From the NCBI GenBank assembly GCA_023101885.1, contig JALPQD010000137.1:186001-250000 (forward strand): DNA of 64,000 nt, written 5' to 3'. Position numbers and translations under genes: made by a program. Each line of letters opens with the position of its first letter. The stretch's first letter is position 1. This document shows, one piece after another, positions 12,356 to 22,639 of the stretch. The notes beneath the pieces are model-generated. The model was not told where the DNA came from, ran no database searches, and saw only the letters and a list, made by a program, of their open reading frames with translations. This DNA comes from Typhlomys cinereus. Taxonomy: Eukaryota; Chordata; Mammalia; Rodentia; Platacanthomyidae.

Positions 12356-12869
12356 ACTATATCTTTAGATAGATCAACTTTTTAGGGTCTATCCTTTTTT
12401 TGTTTTTAATTTCAACCATTACAAAATAAAGTGACATAGTTGTTGATTTTTTTCACACATCCTCTTTCTCCTCTTTGGGATCCACTGACAGATTAAATGG
12501 GGTTCCAGCAGCTTCCAGACACAGAGGGCATCTCCCCCCATCCCGTTTTCTCTCTCCCCACACCCCAAATCCTTTGGCCCTCATCTCCATAAGGAGGAGG
12601 CATCTTGTGCAGAGCCTTACCCTAGACTTCCCAACACAAATGCCCAGTAAGCAGAATTTGGTGACTTTTTCGAAGCTTTAGATGCAGAAAGACGTGCTGT
12701 CCACCCTCCGCTCTGAAGCCACCTTGACCTTGAGGTCAGTTCAGGGCCACCCCGACATGTCTGCTATAGATGGCCACACAGCAACAAAACTAGGGAGGGA
12801 GAAACAGGGATGGAAGGGGTCAGGGGGAGGTCATGAGACTAGGATAAGCAGCAGATTTTTAGAATGTTT

Positions 12870-13960
12870 TTATTAGCATATGTTAATTATACACGATAAT
12901 GAGCTTCATAACATTTTTATACATGCATATGATCATTTTGATCATATTCAGTCCGTTCCCCTTCCTTACCCCCTCCTACTCCTACCAGTCTCCTGTCTTC
13001 TCCCGGCTAGTCCCCAGTATATTTTCCTATCTTTTGTTGCAGTTGTTGGCCAAATGAGTTTCATTAGGATTGCTCGCAGGAGTGTGGGGACTGCTTACAG
13101 AAGCATGGATGTGAGATAATTCACAGGAGCCTGAGCACCTTACCAATGTCTACACCACTGAAGAAAATGTCCCTGCCCCTCCCAGCAACTATGAAGTACT
13201 TGGGGTCCTATGTGTCCCTTTTCCTTCCATGATAGGGTAGTGACAGATACAACCTTGTGGAGCTTTTGTGTAGGCAATAACAGTTGCTGTCAATTCAAGA
13301 GTGTACCCGACCACATCATGCCTGGAAAACAGCATTCTATAGCACTCTCTCCTCCCCCCTCGGCGCTCAGCATCCTTTCTGTCTCCTCTATGATGTTCCC
13401 TGAACCTTGCAAAGGTTGACATAGATGTTCCACTTAGGTTTGAGCATTCAAGTCACGTGAGTCTCTGCGGTTACTACTGCCTACTGCCCATGAAGCTTTT
13501 TTGTCCACAGCACTAATCTATGAGCATAAGCATAGGAGGCAAGTGAATGGACACGCCATGTTCATTTAGCAGCAAACACTAGGGCATGTCCAGCCATGTC
13601 ATATGTCCAGTGCCAGACATTAATTCCTGCCGTGGAGTGGACCTCGCTTCAAGTCAGAAAGTAGTTGGTTACTCCCATAGCAGCCTTGTCAGCAGACTGG
13701 TGTTGACTGACTGGCGACCCCAGATGGGGTTCTCCGCTGAGTAAGACAGATGATACCAGTTGTCCCCAGCAGCCTGCATGGCACCTGCTGCACTGTGGAG
13801 TTAGTCTGGGAGAGTTTTCAGTTCGGTTCTAGCTTGATTTCTCTGTGTCCTGCAACCAGAGCATGTGCTATCTCAGCAGTCAGGGCCTTGATGTCTAGTT
13901 CTGTGTGTATCCAAGTGCAGGACACTTGATCGACAGCTCATGGGGAGAAAGCGAGCATCG
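12870..13960 (-). mobile_element. L1 3' region (rodent Lx-like), antisense
   Basis: TTAGCATATGTTAATTATAC, ATGCATATGATCATTTTGAT and the later CACCACTGAAGAAAATG and GCAGCCTGCATGGCACCT match, from memory, the antisense of a rodent L1 3' end. It is about 1.1 kb long and carries no intact ORF. Confidence 0.7.
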
Positions 13961-14322
13961 GTATTAGTTTGCTCACTCATTCTCATACCTTTCCATACAG
14001 TCATGCTCTTTCCTTTTTTTGCTGATGCAAAAATTTGAAGCCGAGTCTTTAACACTTGGTCTTATGCAAATTAGTCCAACTGACTGTCAAAGTTTGAATA
14101 TTCAACTGAGTGCAATTTTACACTGTCTCGGGTAGCGGGGAGGACCTGGATCCAGCCCACCCGACAGTTCAGCCAATGTGCCTGTGCCTGCCCCAACCAT
14201 GCTAATCCGCTGCTCGTACTGGTGATGCGTTTGTGCAGTAAAATGGGGGAACGTTCTGAGATGCGGCCGTGGCACGTAGTCAAGTAACAACAGTTGTCAC
14301 TCTCTCTTGTTTAATCCTATAG

Positions 14323-14515
14323 TGGAGTACGACAAGGAGTTCTCCCCTCGCCAGCGACACCACAAAGAGTTCAAGTTCAACTTATCCCAGATTCCTGAGG
14401 GTGAGGCGGTGACGGCTGCAGAGTTCCGCATCTACAAGGACTGTGTTGTGGGGAGTTTTAAAAACCAAACTTTTCTTATCAGCATTTATCAAGTCTTACA
14501 GGAGCATCTGCACAG
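14323..14515 (+). CDS. BMP6: BMP6 exon 2 (propeptide)
   Basis: This 193-base exon starts in phase 2 (TG completes a valine codon begun in exon 1) and reads [20 protein letters not shown] and onward, ending EHLHR with the arginine codon split. It encodes part of the TGF-beta propeptide (latency-associated region), which helps folding and dimerisation in the secretory pathway and is removed by furin-type proteases. An N-glycosylation sequon (NQT) lies in the SFKNQTF stretch. Borders are canonical: CCTATAG before and GTATGA after. The two border phases match exons 1 and 3 of the known gene structure. Identity as BMP6 rather than BMP5/7 rests on close agreement with the BMP6 propeptide as recalled; the window also contains the matching mature domain. 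Confidence 0.97.
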
Positions 14516-14929
14516 GTATGAAGGCTCAAGGAAGCCCAAGAGGTGGGGCTGGTCCCCACCTCTCACCCTCCCTCTTCATGTGACCCCATCCCCCCAGTAT
14601 CTGTGGAAGGTGATTTGGTGTTCAGAGGGCAATTCTTGGACAGGGACAGCTGTGTGTTCTAAAGGGTAGCATTTAGCTGGCAATGATTTTTCCCAAATAG
14701 GGACCTTTTTCTCAGCAAATAGAACATGGTCTTTACCTGGCATCCTTTGCGATTCATCAGCAAAGACTTCCTGAGATAAACTGTTTCCTTTGTTATTTGA
14801 CAGCTTGTTGCAATGATGAGTGAGAGTGACTAAAATTAACACACGTTAAATTATAGAATGATGCTTCTAAACCATTCTAAGTCAGGTAACTACAAGGCCG
14901 TGCCTTTGTGTATATAATGTACACATTTA

Positions 14930-15085
14930 TCTTTAAAGAAGTATGAATGTATATAAATATATACTTTTATACAAAGTACACATGTATATATATGTATATA
15001 CTTTGAATAAGTATATATGTATATATACCTATATATGTATATAGGTATATATAAAACCATACTAAGTATATAAATAAATAGTACA
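14930..15085. repeat. AT-rich (TATA/CATA)n block
   Basis: Repeated GTATATATA and CATATATGTA steps after exon 2; low complexity. Confidence 0.85.
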
Positions 15086-15879
15086 TATATGTAAACATAA
15101 GTGCATTTTTACCATTTGTACACAAAGGAATGATAGATTATTTTAGTCCATACTATCCTGCATTATTCTTCTTTTCTAAAACGAGTCCAGACTGCTTTGC
15201 AAAGAATAGAAAAGGCTTTGATGAAGCATGTTCCTGGGGCTGCCTAGCAACGAAGAAAAACTTCCTTGTACCAATTGTTGGAGGATGGGAAGGACAGAGG
15301 CTGAAATGTTACAGCAGGTAGTTCAAATCCACAGTACACAGAAAGGAAGCCAATCCAGTGTTGTAGTTTGTCTTCTGTTGCCAAGATAAAATATTCTGTC
15401 CACAGCAAGCTAAGAGAGAAAGAGTTTGTTCCATCTCACACTCTAGCCTGGCAAGGAAAGCACGGAAATAGGAGGGCGTGTCGGCAGGAGCAGGAGGCTG
15501 GCTCATGTTACCGCCACACTCAGGAAGTAGAGACAGAGAACAGGAAGTGGGTGTGGCTACAAACCTTCAAGTCCCACCCTCAAAGATGCACCTCTTCAGG
15601 CAAGACCCCACCTCCTAAAGGTTCCGCCACCTTCCCAAGTAGCGGAGTTTGCCTTCATGTTGCTGATGCGACTACATTACCAAACGAAGAAACAAGCGAT
15701 TTTGTGCTTGCTTTTAATCCTCTGCTACACTTCCTATTCCAGCATGGCAGGACAGTTCATGCCAACATCAGGAGCCATTGCAGAGGCATTGCCGAGAGAG
15801 GGGCAAACCTCCTCACTTTCCATACTGCCAGTGTGCCTAAGCGTTCCAAAGCATGCAAAGGATTGACCCAGCTCTCCAC

Positions 15880-16030
15880 CATATCCACCAAGGGGTGGTG
15901 GCCCATCCGCCATGGACTGAGTCTTTCCTCATCAGTTACACAGTCTCCACAGGCTCGCTCAGGCCTTGCCTTAACTACTGTTTCTTCACAAATGTGCCCA
16001 GAGCTCAGCCCTCAGTTGTCAAGTTAACAC
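15880..16030 (-). mobile_element. partial copy of the long-TIR DNA-transposon-like element
   Basis: CACAAATGTGCCCAGAGCTC and CAGTTGTCAAGTTAACAC match the right arm of the 55733-56147 element with several changes. Confidence 0.6.
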
Positions 16031-16294
16031 TTACAACGAGCACACCAAACGATGTCACCAGGCGTAGATCAAATGTTCAGACACAGGAGCCGATGGGGGA
16101 CGTTTCATGTTCAAACCTCAAGAACCAGCCAGCTGAGTGTAATCAGCAATCAGTGTGCACAAGATACACCCTAAGGCAATGATATGCCTGTGGTAATTAT
16201 GTGGGAGAAAGAAAGATAAGGAAGAGAATGCATAATATGAGGAAACCTGTACTCCCAGGTTCGGTGGAATATCTCACCTTCCTGTTTGTTTGGC

Positions 16295-16400
16295 TTTTTC
16301 GAGCCAGTGTTGCTACATAGCCTAGGCTGCCCTTAACTTACAGTTCCCCTGCCCTACCTTCTGAGCACTGACATTAGCCCTGTGCACTAGCACATCCCAC
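16295..16400 (-). mobile_element. B1-like SINE, antisense, diverged
   Basis: GTGTTGCTACATAGCCTAGG is the usual antisense B1 start. The rest is diverged. Confidence 0.5.
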
Positions 16401-16734
16401 TATTATCACCTTTGCTTTCAGAAATTGAGTTTGGATTGTTGCTTTGGGCTTTGGAAGTTTATTGGCTTCCAAGAGTTCCCAAAGGTTTCAGAATGGCTCT
16501 GGTTTCTTCTGAACGTTCCCATCTGTGGGTGGGTCTGTCGCACATGTTTGTCCTGAGATCAGAACGGGCAGGAGGTTGCCCTAGAGATATGCTACCAGCA
16601 CGGGACCCTTGGATGCTTTCTGGTCCATACTTGCAGAGTGTCGCAGTTCGCCTGCATGGTTATTGATAGATCACCATCAAATAGCTTATGGGAACAAGGG
16701 GTTTATTTTCTCTTACAATTGTCTGGTTCTCATT

Positions 16735-17045
16735 CCATCTTGACAGGAGAGCTCACACCAACACCAGGGCCAAGGGAACTCATCACATAATGGCTGAGAG
16801 AGGGATGATACTTACTTACTAGACCAGCATGTCTGGCCAAGTGTACACAAGGATGTCGACTCTCTCAACCAATTTGCTGTGATTTATTCCAGGGCCTAGT
16901 CCCATCCACCATGGGGGGAGCCTTCCCCATGAGCTAGACAATCTCCTGCAGGTTTGCTCTGGGCTTAACTCAACCATTGATTCTCTACAAATGTACCCAG
17001 AGCTCAAACCCTCAACTGTCAGGTTGACACTTGCGCCTAACTATG
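16735..17045 (-). mobile_element. partial copy of the long-TIR DNA-transposon-like element
   Basis: GACCAGCATGTCTGGCCAAG, CAAATGTACCCAGAGCTC and CCTAACTATGACA match the 55733-56147 element. Its middle is inverted relative to that copy. Confidence 0.7.
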
Positions 17046-17415
17046 ACACAGAGATACAAGTATTGAGAGGTGAAAAGCATTAAGAACACATTATGGTATG
17101 AAACATATACACTGAGGATTGTAGGTGATTTCTTAACCAGAACTGTTAAATAATGAGCAAAATATAGCTATTGAGGTATGCTTACAATTGACCAAAGTTT
17201 TGGAACAAGAAAGAAGTTTTCTGGTGTCTGATTATCCCTTTTAAATGCAATTTTTATTTAATGATTTTGCTATGGTCTGTTTAGGAAGTTGAGTTGTTCG
17301 TTACCAGATAATTTGTTTTTTTTATATATATACTGGAGACAATTAGTATTCAGTGATTTTGACCCTGCTGTGCTGTAGTCATTGACTTTTCAGTCTGCTT
17401 GATTATTTATTCCAT

Positions 17416-17417
<2 letters not shown>

Positions 17418-17454
<37 letters not shown>
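17418..17454. repeat. (TC)n microsatellite
   Basis: About 18 uninterrupted TC units. Confidence 0.95.
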
Positions 17455-17458
<4 letters not shown>

Positions 17459-19189
17459 GATAACCTGCAGGTACCTTTTTGGCAGGTAACTTTTGTTCAG
17501 AATGTATGGTTTCCCTCTCCTCGAAGAAAAGTTTTATAATAAAAACCCAAGGTTGAAAGTACAGTGGCTGTGGAATTAAAAAACAAATTTAAGAGAGACA
17601 GCTAGCAGAACCTGGTGAGATTTATTCTGAACTCCAGCCAAAAGTGAACAGCTGCCTTGTGCTCAGGAGGGTGGTGACATACTTCCTCGAGGCCAGCAGT
17701 GAGTTTGGAAACCAAAATCCTGAATCTTCCCAACCATGGGTGGCTCTCTGTGAGAGCAGGGAGCTGGTGGGACGTTTGCCTTCTAGGACGGGAACATTTG
17801 GCTGCCGGACATGTTTAATGTGTGTAACTAGGAGGAGGATGCTTGGAGAACTGGAGCTCTTTCATGGTTTCAAGGGCTCCAGGTTGGCTGGGGGAGGTTT
17901 TCTTATCTGTGGGCCAGAAGCCCAGGCCTCCCGCTGCTTCGAAGTGTTCTTCCAGAGACATCCAGACTGAGCTTCAGGACTCCTTCTGTGGAAGGCTTCA
18001 CCTCTCCATCTGTACCGTCTTGGGGTGTCTTGGCTGAAGACACTTTTCCTGGCCTAGTGGAAACTTATTTGTCTAATCTGTGCTGAAGCGAAATCTGTAA
18101 GCATTTGCCGGATTTGCTGAATTTCACATATGTTCATGTTTCAGAATAGTCAGTCTTCCTGAGAAAGGGACGGGGGAGACAAGATTTTCAACGCTGACTC
18201 ATCCCTTTAGCTAAGGTCAAAAGAAACGGTGTGCTGGGTCTTCTTCTGACATGATGCAGGGCAGGTCACACGTGTTTCTGAAAGATAAGCCTTGGCTAGA
18301 CATCTGCAAAAACATGTTTTGATGGCTGGTAAAGAGTTGGACAAGGTGAACTTAGAACCAAAGAAGTGGCTGCTTGAAGATGAGGTGCTTACTAAGATCA
18401 GAGAGACACAGTACTGACCCAAAGCTCAGTCCTGAGATGGATTATCAGTTGTGGGGAGACCTGAAACAGTCCTCTGGTTAAAACCAGGACAGTGCGGCAG
18501 CTGCTGGAACTAGGCCAAGGTGCACGGCATGCCCTTGGCGTGTTATTTCTAAGTTCCTCGATGTTTGTGTATAATGCTTATAATTCCAGATGAGGTGGGC
18601 TGGGGGGATACTCAAGAAGAGTAACTGCCTACCTTGTCGTGGGTTCCATCCCCAACACTCAATATATATATGAAGAGAGAGAGATTTACTACATCTTTAT
18701 GGTAATACTGTTAATATTGCATCTTGTGTAGAATTAACAGTTTTGAAAAGGTTGCTGTTTATATTCTCTCATAAGGATTTTCCCCTGGCCCACCAGATGG
18801 ACGGGGTAAGCATGTCGCCTTTGAGAGCATAAAGCATGGTACACTGGAATGTGGCCAAGGCCAAATGGCACCTAAATTCTTGTTTGTTATGGCTCCTAAG
18901 AGTTGCCCTGACGATGTGGTATTGGTGCAGACCACCACACTGGTCACACCGAACAGGACTTAGCAGCTACCGAGTCACTTTTGGTTACTCTCTCACCACC
19001 ATGCAACTTTCCCTGGGAGGAGCAGCTTCGGGGAAGGATTGTGTTAGCTCGCAGCTTTACAGCAGAGAGGGCGATGGCTTTGTCTGTCACAGGAATAGGG
19101 GCACAGCTTGTTATTTGTACAGGTCAGGAAGCAGGGGGAGAGTCTGGGGGGACCACCCAGGCCAGGCTGTGTGAGTCCAGCCCCCCATC

Positions 19190-19320
19190 CCCGAGTCTCT
19201 TCCTTCTGCCACACTTCTGCCCTGAAGATTCCACAGCTTCCCCTAACAGTGCTGTCAGCTGGGCACCAAGCGCTCCAGCACATGCACCTGTGAGACATTT
19301 CACACTCACACATCATCTTT
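19190..19320 (+). repeat. degenerate interspersed repeat, end segment
   Basis: AACAGTGCTGTCAGCTGGGC parallels the end of the repeat at 6748-7050. Confidence 0.4.
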
Positions 19321-19419
19321 AGATTTAGTGGGCAATTTTGAATGTTGTGGTTTTCATTTACTTTTCAAAATTTAGTTAGAGGCATTATTTTCCTATTCCT
19401 TTTCCCCCCATCTTTATGT

Positions 19420-19710
19420 GCATATGTATATGGGGATGTGCATGCATGTATGCCTGTGTAAGTGCTCATGTATGTGTACGCAAACATGGGAAGGCCTAAA
19501 GTGATACTGGGAACCATCCTGACGGCTCTTCACCTTGTGCTTCTGAGAAAGTCCCTCATCAAACCAGAACTCACCAGTAGGATTAGTCTGGCTAACCAGC
19601 TTGCTCTGGGCATTCCAACCAGTATTTTCACATGGGATCTTGGGATCTGAACTTGGTCATTTTCCTTGCAAGTATTTTTAATCTCTAAACCCTCTCCCCA
19701 ACCTCTTAAA
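19420..19710 (-). mobile_element. B4/RSINE1-like SINE, antisense
   Basis: A TG-rich leader, then GGATTAGTCTGGCTAACCAG and CATGGGATCTTGGGATCTGA in antisense B4 order. Confidence 0.55.
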
Positions 19711-19757
19711 TGAGTTTTGTGTCCTTAGAAGTCAAAGATATTTTCTTTTTAGTTTTA

Positions 19758-19883
19758 CTTTAAGAGAGGAAGGAAGGGAAGGTGAGAGAAAGAGGGAGGA
19801 GAGAGAAAAGGAGGAAAGGAGGCAGGGAAGGAGGCAGGGAGGGAGGGAGGCAGGGAGGGAAGAAGGAAAGAAAGAAAGAAGGA

Positions 19884-19927
<44 letters not shown>

Positions 19928-19958
19928 AGAAAGAAGAAAGAAAAAAAGAAAGAAAGAA

Positions 19959-20026
<68 letters not shown>

Positions 20027-20100
20027 AAAAGAAAGAAAGAAAGACAAAGACAGACAAAGAAAGACAAAGAAAGACAAAGACAGACAAAGAAAGAAAAACA
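19758..20100. repeat. (GAAA)n / purine tract
   Basis: GGAA/GGGA steps change into long runs of GAAA and then GACAAAGA. The + strand is almost pure purine for about 340 bases. The long lysine/glutamate or serine/phenylalanine frames inside it are not genes. Confidence 0.95.
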
Positions 20101-20322
20101 GGAATATATAAAATGGTATATGGATGGGTGGGAAGTTCACAGGACAAATTTCTGAAATCAGTTCTCTGCTTCCACCATGTGGGTTTCCAGAGATCAAACT
20201 CAGGTTACCAAGTTTGAAAGATCCTAAGAGGCAGGCAGATGCAGAAGTGTAAGTGACTTTGAGGCCAAGGCAGCCACTGAATGCCATATGAGGCCGTAAT
20301 GAGTCACTGAGGTAACTATGTA

Positions 20323-20323
<1 letters not shown>

Positions 20324-20355
<32 letters not shown>
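20324..20355. repeat. (AAT)n microsatellite
   Basis: About ten uninterrupted AAT units. Confidence 0.9.
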
Positions 20356-20356
<1 letters not shown>

Positions 20357-20424
20357 AAAGCTAATTGAGCCAGAATTGCTAATTGACAATTCTGCTCTTC
20401 TGCCATGTACACCAGTAATAAGAG

Positions 20425-20870
20425 TATATAGATTAGTTGAGCATATTATGGGTACATGGATCTGTTTCTTGTATCTTTAATTTGTTCCATTTTTTTGGTT
20501 TTTCTCTATTTGTACCAATGTTGAACTGTCTTCTGTTAATTTTGCTACCACAGAGCCCCTCACTGCCCCTTTCTCCCTGTTGAGTATATTTATTAGACTA
20601 TTTTTACAAGTACTAAAGTTTTTGATGGTATATTTTTAAAATTAATTTCAGTGCATGACTGGCTTGTATTTACATATAGAACTACAAATGATTTTTATAT
20701 ATTGATCTCGTATCCCACCTTACAATTTGCATGCTAATTTTAACAATTTTTTGTACAGCCTTTTTTGTAATTGCCATGAATATAATCATATCAACTGGTG
20801 TATATACTTCTCAATTTTGTTATTGAGACTTTTTGAACTACTGTTGGCTCTTTATATCCTCATAAACTTA
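20425..20870 (-). mobile_element. L1 ORF2 fragment, antisense (first piece)
   Basis: TTGTTCCATTTTTTTGGTTT, TTTGTACCAATGTTGAACTG and GATCTCGTATCCCACCTTAC follow the antisense order of the L1 ORF2 3' part. There is no open frame. It contains the first copy of the 256-base duplication. Confidence 0.75.
20541..20796. repeat. direct duplication, copy 1
   Basis: Runs from TTTGCTACCACAGAGCCCC to ATAATCATATCAACT. Compared by eye with the second copy at 21325-21579 it differs by one substitution and one T-run length change, so about 99% identity. Confidence 0.92.
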
Positions 20871-20883
20871 AATGTTTTATTTA

Positions 20884-20925
<42 letters not shown>

Positions 20926-21157
20926 CAGAAGACACTGTATGTCCTTGTGGAGTATGTATGTAACTTTGGGAATCATCCTGGATTGCGTCTACCTCCTTTT
21001 TGCTTTGCTCTGGGATTTCCCAGGCTCCGCCCACCAGAGCTGGAAGTGCAGACCGCTGCCATTTCCACCTGACGTTTTTACGTGAGACCTGGGATCAGAA
21101 CTCAGGACCTTCTGTTTGCAATATAGAGTCTTAAACCCTGAGTCATCTCTCCAGCCC
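20871..21157 (-). mobile_element. tRNA-headed SINE, CA-tail type, antisense, inside L1
   Basis: A (TG)n run, body complement and head complement (ATCTCTCCAGCCCC). CCTCATAAACTT occurs on both sides, the target-site duplication. Confidence 0.85.
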
Positions 21158-21182
21158 CCTCATAAACTTTAAATATTTTATT

Positions 21183-21330
21183 TATTATATGAGAGAGAGA
21201 AGACACATATGTTATATCATGTGCATATGGAATTCCAGGGACAACTTTTACAAGTAGGTTTTCTCTTTCTGTCACGTGGGTTCCGGGGATCAAACTTAGG
21301 TCATCAGACTTGCTGGCAAGTGCCTTTGCT
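21183..21330 (-). mobile_element. B3-like SINE, antisense
   Basis: GTCACGTGGGTTCCGGGGAT and TCATCAGACTTGCTGGCAAG are antisense B3 words. It ends at the junction with the second duplication copy. Confidence 0.6.
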
Positions 21331-21579
21331 ACCACAGAGCCCCTCACTGCCCCTTTCTCCCTGTTGAGTATATTTATTAGACTATTTTTACAAGTACTAA
21401 AGTTTTTGATGGTATATTTTTAAAATTAATTTCAGTGCATGACTGGCTTGTATTTACATATAGAACTACAAATGATTTTTATGTATTGATCTCGTATCCC
21501 ACCTTACAATTTGCATGCTAATTTTAACAATTTTTGTACAGCCTTTTTTGTAATTGCCATGAATATAATCATATCAACT
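21325..21579. repeat. direct duplication, copy 2
   Basis: A near-identical copy of 20541-20796, offset 784 bases and in the same direction. L1-like sequence continues after it (TTGGTTCTCTTTCTCTTCTG), so this copy sits in the proper L1 context on its right side. Confidence 0.92.
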
Positions 21580-21809
21580 CTAAATATCACTTGGTTCTCT
21601 TTCTCTTCTGTTTGGCCAGTTAGGATGTTCAGTACAATGTTAAAAAATATATTAAATTTTCTAGCCCTGGGAGGTAGGGGTAGAATTTAGCATTTTAGCA
21701 TTAAAGATGATTGTTTTAAGTGTTTCTGTAGATAGGCAAATAGACAAATGAAATTATCCACTAGCTTTCTAAGTAGAAAGCTTATGAAAATAGAAATTCA
21801 TGTGAAGCG

Positions 21810-21990
21810 AGATAGCTTAGCAGGTAAGCACTTGTGAACAAACCTGGCGACCTGAGTTTGCTCCCTGCAATCCACGTGGTAGAAGGGGAGAAATGACTTC
21901 TTACAATTACTCTCTGAGCTCACACATGTCTGTACTGTCTCCTCCCTCCCTTCTGCCATACTTTCCCCATCTCTCTCAACCTAATAAATC
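21810..21990 (+). mobile_element. B3-like SINE
   Basis: GAGATAGCTTAGCAGGTAAG, CCTGGCGACCTGAGTTTG and CCACGTGGTAGAAGG follow the B3 order. Confidence 0.6.
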
Positions 21991-22009
21991 ACATTAGGAA
22001 GAAATTGAT

Positions 22010-22175
22010 GTAGGCTAAGAAACATAGCTCAGGGATAAGACTTGACCTGGGTTTGATCCTTGGAAGTCCACAAGGTAGAAGAGAGAACTGACTTCCTGAA
22101 GTTGTGTGGCCTCCACCCATGCACCGTGGCATGTATGTCTCTCTCTCTCAGTAAGTAAATAAATAAATATTTTTT
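22010..22175 (+). mobile_element. B3-like SINE
   Basis: ACATAGCTCAGGGATAAGAC, CAAGGTAGAAGAGAGAACTG, then a (TC)n and AAATAAATAAAT tail. Confidence 0.6.
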
Positions 22176-22186
22176 AAATTTTTAAG

Positions 22187-22360
22187 TAGGGCTAGAGAGA
22201 TGGCTCAGGGGTTAAAGCCTTTGCCTTGAGAGCTGAGGCAAAGAACCTGAATTTGGACACCAGATCCCATGGAAAAAACCCCATGTGGAAATGGCATCAG
22301 CTTGAAATTTCTGGCCCTGGAAGCCACAGAACAAAGCAATAAGGAGGTAAAACAATCCAG
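22187..22360 (+). mobile_element. tRNA-headed SINE, CA-tail type, 3'-truncated
   Basis: Head GGGCTAGAGAGATGGCTCAG. The body stops at ACAATCCAG, where the repeated ~190-base unit begins. Confidence 0.75.
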
Positions 22361-22580
22361 AATACCTTTTTTTCTAGTAAAGTGATTAGTGACAAGCTCA
22401 GCTGCTTTGGACAGGACACTGTGAACTCAGTGAATACAATCTATCAGGAAGGGCCAATCCCAGATGCAAGATTCTCAGGCACCTCCTATCCTTTCTTGAG
22501 ACTACAGAGCACAGAAGGAAAAGACCTACGATATTTGTTTGTTTGTTAGTTACTTTATTTGTTTGTTTTAAAAGTGTGTC
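22360..22580. repeat. ~190-base repeated unit, copy 1
   Basis: Starts AATACC..TTTCTAGTAAA and includes GGGCCAATCCCAGATGCAAG. The same text, at about 90% identity by eye, is at 26647-26842. This copy has about 20 extra bases of TTTG repeats. It is followed by a (CA)n run to 22636. Confidence 0.8.
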
Positions 22581-22589
22581 CACAATGTG

Positions 22590-22639
<50 letters not shown>

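Larger units (their letters stand above)
1..14322 (+). other. BMP6: BMP6 intron 1, 3' portion
   Basis: No coding exon is recognisable on either strand. The stretch holds SINEs, an old LTR-type repeat near the left edge, a (TCC)n tract, microsatellites and an antisense L1 3' region, listed separately. About 450-2400, 5800-6740, 8160-8510, 8700-9160 and 10180-10740 look like unique, unremarkable intronic sequence. The acceptor is a pyrimidine-rich run ending in TATAG at 14322. Confidence 0.85.

Noticed and set aside
15368..16182. 219- and 109-codon + strand frames
   Set aside because: They cross degenerate interspersed repeats and part of the long-TIR element; no domain.
19732..20389. Frames rich in Lys/Glu/Arg or Ser/Phe/Leu over the (GAAA)n array
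   Set aside because: Simple-repeat translation; no domain, no conservation expected.
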